A program made the translations under genes and the position numbers. Shown here piece by piece: positions 6,011-10,853 of a stretch of DNA of 10,853 nucleotides. Source of the stretch: RYN-431 sp036388295 (GTDB lineage: Bacteria; Planctomycetota; Phycisphaerae; Tepidisphaerales; Tepidisphaeraceae); the NCBI GenBank assembly GCA_036388295.1, contig DASVSC010000055.1:1-10853 (forward strand), in the 5' to 3' direction. Every line of letters starts with the position of its first letter. Position 1 is the stretch's first letter. Under the pieces are notes generated by a model. It was not told the origin of the DNA, ran no database searches, and worked only from the letters and a program-made list of their open reading frames with translations.

Positions 6011-6045
6011 TAGATATCGCTACAACCGAAGCTGCGTTGCTCTAA

Positions 6046-6072
6046 CCCTCCCCCGGCCATACCGGGAGAGGG
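6046..6072. repeat. Palindromic repeat, family C, copy 2
   Basis: Stem CCCTCCCCCGG/CCGGGAGAGGG (10 of 11 pairs) with loop CCATA. It shares at least 21 bases with the copy at 1-23. It starts 11 bp beyond the serA stop codon, just as copy 1 lies downstream of wrbA, so it could act at the 3' end of transcripts. No U-tract follows. Confidence 0.75.
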
Positions 6073-6082
6073 AACCGGTCGG

Positions 6083-7702
6083 TTATGCCTCGCGGGCGGG
6101 CAGCTGCACGCACTTGACGCGCAGGATGCCGGGCTTGGCGCGCAGCGCGCTGACCAGGTCCGCGGTCGGCGCGCTGTCGACTTTGAGGACCATCAGGGCG
6201 TGGGCCGAGCCATCGGGTTTGGCGTCGCGGCTGATGACCATGTCGGCGATGTTGACCTTGGCGTCGCCGAAGGCCGTGCCGACCACGCCGATGACGCCGG
6301 GGCGGTCTTCGTTTTCGATCAGGACCATTTGGCCCTCGGGGATCATGTCGACGTTGAAGTCGTCGAACCGCAGCACGCGGGGCAGGCCGTCCTGGTAGAC
6401 GGTGCCGAGGATGCGGTGGCTTTCGCCGTTACTGTCCTGCACGCGCACGCCGATGATGTCGCCGACCAGGCCGGCGGGGGGGCTGGGCTCGTTGATGGCC
6501 ACCAGTTCGATGCCGCGGCTGCGGGCGACGTGTTCGACGTTGATCACGTTCACCGGGTCGCTGAGGTGCGCCTTGAGCAGTTCCACCGCGGCCAGCCGCA
6601 GCAGGGTGCTGCTGTGCTTGCTGGCCTTGTGGCCGCTGACGCGCAGGGTGATGGTCTTGAACCCGCCCTCGGCGTACGCGGTGAGCAGCTTGCCGACGCG
6701 GCTGGCGAGCTTGGCGAAGGGGGCTTCGTCGGGCGGCAGATCCAGCTTGATGCCGCCGGCGTTGACGGCCCCGCGGATTTCGCCGGTCTGCAGGAAGGCG
6801 ACCATCGCCTTGCAGGCCTCGACGCTGACGGCCGTCTGGGCTTCGTCGGTGCTGGCGCCCAAATGCGGCGTGAGCACGGCGTTCTCTAACCCGAACAGCG
6901 GGTGGTCTTTAGGCGGCGGCTCGACCTGGAACACGTCAATGGCGGCCCCGGCGATCTTCTTCTCTTTCAGCGCGTCGGCCAGCGCCATCTCGTCGACCAC
7001 TTCGCCGCGCGCGTCATTCACCACCAGCAGGTTCGGCTTGGCGACATTGAACAAACGTTCGCGGTTCAGCAGGTGTTTCGTGGCGTCGCCGCCGGGGACG
7101 TGGAAGGTGATGACATCGATTTGGCGGAGGAACTCGTCGAAATCGCGCACCAGCTTCACGCGGCCGTCCAGGGCGGTGGCGTTGGGGTAGAACGGGTCGA
7201 AGCCGATGACGTTCATTTCGAACGCCAGCGCCCGCGTGGCAACGGTCTGCCCGATGCGGCCGAGGCCGACGACGCCGAGCGTTTTGCCGGCTAACTGCGT
7301 GCCCTGGTAGTTGTTGCGCTTCCACTGCCCGCTGATGACGTGCGCGTGGGCGGCGGGGATTTTGCGGGCCAAACTCAGCATCAGCGCCAAGGCGTGCTCG
7401 GCCGTGGACAAGGTGCTGGCGGCGGCGGTGTTCAGGACGAGAATGCCCTTACTGGTGGCGGCGTCGAGGTCGATGTTGTCCACCCCCACGCCCGCCCGGG
7501 CGATGGCCCGCAGCTTGCCGGGGTTGGCCAGCACCTTGGCCGTCGCCTTCACGCCGCTGCGGACGATCAGGCCGTCGTAGTTGGGCACCTCGGCGGCGAG
7601 CTGGTCCTCTTTCAGCCCGATTTTGACGTCATAGCTGACGCCGCTATCTTTGAGGAACGTGAGGCCTTCTTCCGCGAGCTTGTCTGCCACCAGGATGTTC
7701 AT
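6083..7702 (-). CDS. serA: D-3-phosphoglycerate dehydrogenase (long, ACT-containing form)
   Basis: A 539-residue cytosolic enzyme that oxidises 3-phosphoglycerate to 3-phosphohydroxypyruvate with NAD+, the first step of serine synthesis. The N-terminal substrate domain includes RSGVKAT (48-54) and ARAGVGVDNID (68-78). The NAD+-binding fold has GVVGLGRIG (143-151). Catalytic residues by family pattern are Arg232 (NDARGEVVDE), Glu261 (DVFQVEPP) and His280 (TPHLGAST). An intervening (ASB) domain covers about 318-450, and a C-terminal ACT domain from about 459 (VLIENEDRPGVIGVVG) to 533 probably allows serine feedback. Length matches the long SerA type of actinobacteria and planctomycetes. The segment after FHVP reads GGDATKHLL rather than the common KTPET, a small variation. 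The ATG at 7702 has AAGGG four bases upstream. It is monocistronic as far as visible, with an 81-bp gap behind the upstream gene. Confidence 0.96.
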   Translation of the reverse strand: MNILVADKLAEEGLTFLKDSGVSYDVKIGLKEDQLAAEVPNYDGLIVRSGVKATAKVLANPGKLRAIARAGVGVDNIDLDAATSKGILVLNTAAASTLSTAEHALALMLSLARKIPAAHAHVISGQWKRNNYQGTQLAGKTLGVVGLGRIGQTVATRALAFEMNVIGFDPFYPNATALDGRVKLVRDFDEFLRQIDVITFHVPGGDATKHLLNRERLFNVAKPNLLVVNDARGEVVDEMALADALKEKKIAGAAIDVFQVEPPPKDHPLFGLENAVLTPHLGASTDEAQTAVSVEACKAMVAFLQTGEIRGAVNAGGIKLDLPPDEAPFAKLASRVGKLLTAYAEGGFKTITLRVSGHKASKHSSTLLRLAAVELLKAHLSDPVNVINVEHVARSRGIELVAINEPSPPAGLVGDIIGVRVQDSNGESHRILGTVYQDGLPRVLRFDDFNVDMIPEGQMVLIENEDRPGVIGVVGTAFGDAKVNIADMVISRDAKPDGSAHALMVLKVDSAPTADLVSALRAKPGILRVKCVQLPAREA

Positions 7703-7783
7703 GCTGCCCTTTTCGTTGAATCGAGCCGGGCAGTTTAAGGCCCGTGGCCAGGCGCGGCAAACGAGTGGGGCAAAACGCTGCGG

Positions 7784-9022
7784 CTAACCGGCCATGTCCA
7801 TCGCCCGGAGCTTGCGCAGTTCCACGTCGGCGTACGCCCGGCGGACCCACGGCAGCGCGGCGGCGGCCCCGGCGATCAGGGCGGTAGCGGCGATCAGCAG
7901 GCCGGCCCACGTGGTCGGCGGACGGCCGATGCCCATGGCCACACCGGCCACGAACAGACCGGCCGCGCCGGTCGCCAGCATCAGCCCGAACCCGCCGACG
8001 ACCCAGCCCCGGCCGCGCCCGCGCCGGGCAAGGCCCCGCAGCGGGATGAGCGAAAGCATGAAAAGCCCGGCGAGCCCGAAGAAGCCGAGCGTCCAGCGCC
8101 CGCTCAGCCACGCGGGTGGCGTGGCGGCCGTATCACGCGGGGGGGGAATCGCGGCTAACGCTGGTTCGGCCAAGGCGTTGCGCAAGCGAGCGATCGTGCG
8201 GTCGGCGTTGTCCAGGGCGGCCTGGCGTTCCGCCGTCCCTCGGCTGCCGGCACCTTGCTCGCGGACCCAGTCCGCCAGGCCGTCGGCGATAAAGCGTTGC
8301 CGTTCAAGGGTTTGGATCAGTTCCCGCTCCATCGCCTGCCGCACGCCGGCGGCGACGGACGGGGGCAGGTCCTGCAAGGAAACCGGCAACGGGGTCCGGC
8401 CGTCAGCGGCGACTGCTTCGTTCATCGCCTGCGTCAGAAACGGGACGGTAGCGGGCACCGTTGCCGGCGCGGTGGTCGGTGGGACATCGATGTTCAGGTT
8501 CGGGAAACCGAGCCCTACAGTTCCCGTGCCGGGCATGACCAGGTTCAGCGTCAGGTGCTTCGCCACGGCACCTGCTCGGCCGGGGGAGGACAGACGGAAA
8601 TAGCGGGACTCGGACGTACCACGGAACGACATCATCGGCCCGGTGTCGTCCAACGTGCGACTGACCGAACGGTGGCCGTCCGCGTACTCGACCCACAATT
8701 CCAGATACGCCGGCCCGTCAACGTCCGTGTAACTGACGTCACCGGATAACGAGAAGTCGAACTTCGATACGGGCGGGTTGTCGAGCTCATACAGCGTGAT
8801 CACACGCGGGCCGTTCTTGCTGGGAAGACCGACTTGCACCGCATTGTGTCTTAGCGAAACGACCGGCCGTTTCAGGTTGTCCGCCGCCACGTAGGTTCCG
8901 AACTCGTCGGTCCAATCGTGCGAAGGAAGAATGATGGTTCGAATTGCCCGATCAGCCGCCCGGGCGGGCAGGGCGGTCCAGAGCGTGATCCCCATCGCCA
9001 GCAGCACGCAAAACGTTTTCAC
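7784..9022 (-). CDS. Exported/membrane protein with beta-rich domain and three C-terminal helices
   Basis: A 412-residue protein of unknown function. A signal peptide (residues 1-22, LPARA before ADRA) leads to a beta-rich extracytoplasmic region (about 25-180). Its segments SFRGTSESRYFRLSSPGR and HLTLNLVMPGTGTVGLGFPNLNI look like a jelly-roll or carbohydrate-binding type fold, though that is inference. A Thr/Pro linker (181-195) and a helical, probably coiled-coil part (225-290) follow. Three transmembrane helices lie at about 309-329, 341-362 and 371-391, with a basic tail ending in ELRKLRAMDMAG. The start is a GTG at 9022 with GGAGG (9029-9033) six bases upstream. Its first 71 bp overlap the end of the DUF2089-type gene, indicating translational coupling. 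The protein may be the target, or a partner in membrane sensing, of that regulator. Confidence 0.82.
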   Translation of the reverse strand: MKTFCVLLAMGITLWTALPARAADRAIRTIILPSHDWTDEFGTYVAADNLKRPVVSLRHNAVQVGLPSKNGPRVITLYELDNPPVSKFDFSLSGDVSYTDVDGPAYLELWVEYADGHRSVSRTLDDTGPMMSFRGTSESRYFRLSSPGRAGAVAKHLTLNLVMPGTGTVGLGFPNLNIDVPPTTAPATVPATVPFLTQAMNEAVAADGRTPLPVSLQDLPPSVAAGVRQAMERELIQTLERQRFIADGLADWVREQGAGSRGTAERQAALDNADRTIARLRNALAEPALAAIPPPRDTAATPPAWLSGRWTLGFFGLAGLFMLSLIPLRGLARRGRGRGWVVGGFGLMLATGAAGLFVAGVAMGIGRPPTTWAGLLIAATALIAGAAAALPWVRRAYADVELRKLRAMDMAG

Positions 9023-9320
9023 GGACGGCCTCCATTTCTCTTTCGTGAGCCGACAGAAGTGTTTTCAGCGTCGCCGCGTCGATGCGGCCTTCGGCGAATT
9101 GGGCGCGGAGCGTCCGTTCGAACACGCTCATTTGTCGGGCGTCGTCCAGCACCTTCACCTTGGCGATGAGCCGGTCCAGCCGCAGGCGGACGGTGGGGTA
9201 GGAAATGTCATACGCGGCGGCCAGGTCCTTGAGCGAACCCGACGCCAGCACCAGCCGCTTGATGAACGCGACGTCTTCCTCGTCCAGCTGATCGATCCAA
9301 GACGGCCGACGCGATATCAT
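8952..9320 (-). CDS. DUF2089-type helix-turn-helix protein
   Basis: A 122-residue protein matching the DUF2089 pattern: a short acidic helix (DQLDEEDVAFIKRLVLASGS, from about residue 10), then a helix-turn-helix, GSLKDLAAAYDISYPTVRLR (28-47), followed by LDRLIAKV. The C-terminal half is a charged helical region (62-106). Many DUF2089 proteins carry an N-terminal zinc ribbon; none is present here and there are no cysteines. It likely binds DNA and regulates its own operon, which includes the overlapping exported/membrane protein; this is inference. The ATG at 9320 follows an AT-rich promoter whose predicted start point is almost at the codon, with only a weak AGG three bases before it. Pro/Gly-rich residues at the C-terminus are encoded by the overlap with the next gene. 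Confidence 0.82.
   Translation of the reverse strand: MISRRPSWIDQLDEEDVAFIKRLVLASGSLKDLAAAYDISYPTVRLRLDRLIAKVKVLDDARQMSVFERTLRAQFAEGRIDAATLKTLLSAHEREMEAVRENVLRAAGDGDHALDRPARPGG
9029..9033 (-). promoter_or_regulatory. Ribosome binding site for the GTG start at 9022
   Basis: GGAGG on the minus strand, six bases before GTG, lying inside the DUF2089-type coding sequence. It supports the non-ATG start, and so the full signal peptide. Confidence 0.75.
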
Positions 9321-9325
9321 CGCCT

Positions 9326-9367
9326 GACTTTAACAATGTTAATATCGGATTTCAATATATTAAAGTC
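9326..9367. promoter_or_regulatory. AT-rich intergenic regulatory region with nested inverted repeats
   Basis: The interval opens with GACTTTAA (9326-9333) and closes with its exact reverse complement TTAAAGTC (9360-9367). Inside, TTAACA-A-TGTTAA (9330-9342) is a perfect 6+1+6 palindrome. It fills most of the 51 bp between the adenosyltransferase stop and the DUF2089-type start. A likely operator for the HTH protein; it might also form a weak stem at the 3' end of the adenosyltransferase message. Confidence 0.55.
9327..9355 (-). promoter_or_regulatory. Promoter of the DUF2089/membrane-protein operon
   Basis: On the minus strand TTGAAA (9350-9355), a 17-bp spacer, then TAAAGT (9327-9332). The ATG follows six bases after the -10 box, so the transcript would be leaderless or nearly so. 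The palindrome at 9330-9342 overlaps the -10 and spacer, fitting repression. Confidence 0.5.
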
Positions 9368-9371
9368 GACA

Positions 9372-9920
9372 TCAGCGTTCGGGCACCCACTTCACGTCCG
9401 CCACCCCGGCCCGATGATTGGCCCAGCGGGCTTGGACGAACAGCCAATCGCTCAAACGGTTCAGGTACGCCGTTACGGGTGAATACGCCGCTTGGCCGGC
9501 GAAGGCGATCACCTGGCGTTCGGCGCGGCGGCAGACGGTGCGGGCCACGTGCAGGCGGGCGGCGGTTTCGGTGCCGCCGGGGAGGATAAACGTCGTCAGC
9601 TTCGGCAGTTCGGCCTCGGCGGCGTCGATTTGGGCTTCGAGCCGCGCCACGCCGTCCGGGTCCAGGGGCGGCAGCACCTGCTGCGCCGCCGCATTGTCGG
9701 CCGGGGCGGCCAGGTGCGAGCCGATGACGAACAGCGTTTCCTGCACCGGGCCGAGCAGCTGCCGCAGTTCCGCCTCCGCTGTCACCGCGGCCAGGCCTAG
9801 AACGGCGTTGAGTTCGTCAACCGTGCCGTACGCGTCTAGGCGTGCGTCGTGCTTGGCCACGCGCGAACCACCGAGCAGGCCCGTGGTGCCGTCGTCGCCG
9901 GTGCGGGTATAGATTTTCAT
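9372..9920 (-). CDS. pduO: Cob(I)alamin adenosyltransferase, PduO type
   Basis: A 182-residue cytosolic enzyme of the PduO/MMAB family, which transfers the adenosyl group of ATP to cob(I)alamin to make coenzyme B12. The N-terminal ATP-binding motif is TRTGDDGTTGL (5-15). AYGTVDELNA (30-39) holds the conserved Asp35. FILPGG (111-116) contains the aromatic residue that, in the family, displaces the lower cobalamin ligand. The signature helix LHVARTVCRRAER (123-135) and YLNRLSDWLFVQAR (152-165) complete the five-helix bundle. Length and motif order are normal, so the enzyme should be functional. No B12-dependent enzyme or riboswitch is visible nearby, so the user of the cofactor lies elsewhere. 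The ATG at 9920 is the only sensible start (the motif begins at residue 5), but it has no Shine-Dalgarno sequence. Confidence 0.95.
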   Translation of the reverse strand: MKIYTRTGDDGTTGLLGGSRVAKHDARLDAYGTVDELNAVLGLAAVTAEAELRQLLGPVQETLFVIGSHLAAPADNAAAQQVLPPLDPDGVARLEAQIDAAEAELPKLTTFILPGGTETAARLHVARTVCRRAERQVIAFAGQAAYSPVTAYLNRLSDWLFVQARWANHRAGVADVKWVPER

Positions 9921-9938
9921 GTTGCAAGCGTAGGCCGG

Positions 9939-9970
9939 GTTGCGACGATTGGTTTCGCCCCCGTCGCAAC
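9939..9970. repeat. 9-bp inverted repeat beside the long hairpin
   Basis: GTTGCGACG (9939-9947) and CGTCGCAAC (9962-9970) are perfect reverse complements with a 14-nt loop. The pair abuts the hairpin at 9973-10014 so closely that both may be parts of one repeat unit. It also lies just upstream of the adenosyltransferase start. Confidence 0.6.
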
Positions 9971-9972
9971 GG

Positions 9973-10014
9973 GCTTCAGGCAGCCGGCGGGTAAGCCCGC
10001 CGGCTGCCTGAAGC
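9973..10014. terminator. Perfect 19-bp hairpin 3' of the copper-protein gene
   Basis: Stem GCTTCAGGCAGCCGGCGGG with its exact complement around a TAAG loop. It lies 23 bp beyond the stop codon of the DUF326 gene and upstream of the adenosyltransferase gene. It is long and stable enough to stop or stabilise transcripts, but lacks a U-tract. It may equally be a palindromic repeat; the TAAG loop between GG and CC is also seen in the RAYT-linked hairpin at 3836-3859. Confidence 0.6.
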
Positions 10015-10037
10015 GTGCTGACGTTGACGCGCCGCGC

Positions 10038-10379
10038 CTACAGCCGCTCGCCCGACGGCGTGCGGGGCGTCGTTTCCGCTTGCCGGCCGAATGCGGCGGC
10101 GGCGGCACGGGCGGCGACGGCGGTTTTGCGGCAATGGTCGGCGTCGTGCTGTTCGCACTCCGTCGCACACGCCAGGCACAAGTCGGCCGTCGCGTCGGCC
10201 AGGGCGTCGGTGCCGTGGGCGTCCCGCGACAGGTAGGCCGCCAGCGCCCAGCAGAGGTCGGAGGTGTCGTGGCAGATCTTGGCGCAGGAGGGCCGGTTCT
10301 CGTCGACGCACTTGACGAAACAGAGACCCGCCTGCTTGGCACACGCGACGGCGGCATCGATGGCAGTGGTGTTTGGCAT
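10038..10379 (-). CDS. Cysteine-rich four-helix-bundle copper-binding protein (DUF326/Csp-like)
   Basis: A 113-residue protein with ten cysteines (13, 20, 24, 32, 36, 43, 68, 71, 75, 83) spaced three to seven residues apart along helices, as in DUF326 and copper storage proteins, where thiolates lining a four-helix bundle hold many Cu(I) ions. CAKICHDTSDLCWALAAYL (32-50) and DLCLACATECEQHDADHCRK (67-86) are typical segments. No signal peptide is seen, so it probably acts in the cytosol (Csp3-like), buffering copper. The cysteine count is lower than in dedicated storage proteins, and the first and last helices have fewer than usual. The Ser/Thr/Pro-rich tail (102-113) is likely disordered. It lies 9 bp after the small membrane protein gene, probably in the same operon. 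The start at 10379 has a weak AAGAG upstream. Confidence 0.85.
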   Translation of the reverse strand: MPNTTAIDAAVACAKQAGLCFVKCVDENRPSCAKICHDTSDLCWALAAYLSRDAHGTDALADATADLCLACATECEQHDADHCRKTAVAARAAAAAFGRQAETTPRTPSGERL

Positions 10380-10388
10380 AATCGCTCT

Positions 10389-10706
10389 TTAGTAAGCCGC
10401 CGGCTGGTTGCCACCGGCATGGGAAATCAACCGGATGACCGCGATGATCACCGCAATCAGACCGACGCCGATCGCGAAGAAGGACATAATCCCCCCACGG
10501 CGGCTCGGCAAAAACGCGACGGCCAAACCGAGCAGACCGAAGATGACGGCCCCGGCGGCCAGCAGCAGCGTTAGAAGACCGGAATTGACGAACATCGCCG
10601 CGACCGCACAGATGATCGCGATAATGGAAAACGCGCTGAACACCGGCGCGCCGCCACTGCGAACCGGAAGCGAGCCACCGCCGAGAGGAGCGTTGTAGTT
10701 AGTCAT
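10389..10706 (-). CDS. Small three-helix membrane protein
   Basis: A 105-residue hydrophobic protein of unknown function. A Gly/Ser/Pro-rich N-terminus (MTNYNAPLGGGSLPVRSGG) precedes three predicted transmembrane helices: from SAFSIIAIICAVAAMF (about 24-39), from LLTLLLAAGAVIFGLLGLAV (44-66) and from MSFFAIGVGLIAVIIAVIRL (74-94). A basic SRRGG turn separates helices 2 and 3. The pattern resembles DUF4190-like small membrane proteins, without certainty. The ATG at 10706 is preferred to an upstream TTG at 10739; a weak GGTG lies before it. The DUF326 copper-binding protein follows after 9 bp, so the two are probably co-transcribed. Confidence 0.75.
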   Translation of the reverse strand: MTNYNAPLGGGSLPVRSGGAPVFSAFSIIAIICAVAAMFVNSGLLTLLLAAGAVIFGLLGLAVAFLPSRRGGIMSFFAIGVGLIAVIIAVIRLISHAGGNQPAAY

Positions 10707-10828
10707 ACGAACACCATAGAAGCGTCCAGTCGCGGACAAGGGTGAAATGCGGATGAAAGCGAAATCAGAGCGGGTGAGGGGTCATGCGGATCATCACTTT
10801 AATATTGCGTGTCGGTTTAAGTCGGGCG

Positions 10829-10846
10829 TGGCGGCTTGAGCCGCCA
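10829..10846. repeat. Short palindrome TGGCGGC-TTGA-GCCGCCA
   Basis: A perfect 7-bp stem with a TTGA loop near the window end, upstream of the small membrane protein gene. It may be a terminator or repeat belonging to the next, unseen gene. No second copy exists in the window. The rest of 10707-10853 holds an AT-rich patch (10796-10806) that could be part of a promoter, but no convincing -35/-10 pair. Confidence 0.5.
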
Positions 10847-10853
10847 TCGTGGC

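Noticed and set aside
5467..6060. A 197-codon open frame on the minus strand in the gene-poor interval
   Set aside because: It reads through the REP pair and family C hairpin, has a low-complexity Arg/Ser/Pro translation, no ribosome binding site at its start and no recognisable motif.
7703..7783. Promoter for serA (TTGCCG-N16-TTAAAC on the minus strand)
   Set aside because: Both boxes match consensus poorly and no supporting motif is present, so it is not reported as a feature.
9921..9960. Cobalamin riboswitch upstream of the adenosyltransferase
   Set aside because: The space before the start codon is short and filled by the inverted repeats; no B12-box-like sequence is visible.

Overview
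The window is a GC-rich bacterial chromosome segment that most likely comes from a planctomycete, probably of the Phycisphaerae type. Three things point there: a secreted-type protein that opens with LEPLETRRLF (the planctomycete LEPR-XLL signature), a membrane protein with a C-terminal CPLCGY/CPECG zinc ribbon of a kind common in that phylum, and many intergenic palindromic repeats around a REP-associated tyrosine transposase. This assignment is inferred from protein style, not from a marker gene.

Layout. (1) 56-1212: a minus-strand pair, a MarR-family regulator followed by a WrbA-type flavodoxin-fold quinone reductase, with a good sigma70-type promoter and a palindrome touching the regulator's start codon. 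(2) 1424-2968: a plus-strand polytopic GT-C type glycosyltransferase, followed by a 20-bp tandem repeat. (3) 3138-3918: a RAYT (HUH/Y1 transposase) bracketed by two inverted, homologous double-hairpin elements; a degenerate third copy lies at 1255-1295. (4) 3971-4798: a plus-strand LEPR-XLL protein with RTX-like acidic glycine repeats. (5) 4891-5451: a minus-strand four-helix membrane protein with a zinc ribbon. (6) 5452-6082: about 630 bp without a credible gene, holding a GTAG-type REP pair with perfect 27-bp arms and two other hairpins. (7) 6083-7702: serA (phosphoglycerate dehydrogenase) on the minus strand. (8) 7784-9320: a minus-strand two-gene operon in which a DUF2089-type HTH protein overlaps an exported or membrane protein by 71 bp, preceded by an AT-rich promoter with a palindrome. 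(9) 9372-9920: a PduO-type cob(I)alamin adenosyltransferase. (10) 10038-10706: a minus-strand pair, a small three-helix membrane protein and a DUF326 cysteine-rich four-helix-bundle copper-binding protein.

Functional reading. The genes are mostly independent housekeeping or envelope functions: serine synthesis, cobalamin activation, quinone/redox defence, copper buffering and envelope glycosylation. The most distinctive content is the repeat landscape. At least four unrelated palindromic families sit between genes in under 11 kb, and one of them is physically organised around its probable transposase. The DUF2089/membrane-protein operon is the best candidate for a poorly described regulatory unit. 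I did not see a defence island, CRISPR array, prophage or tRNA.
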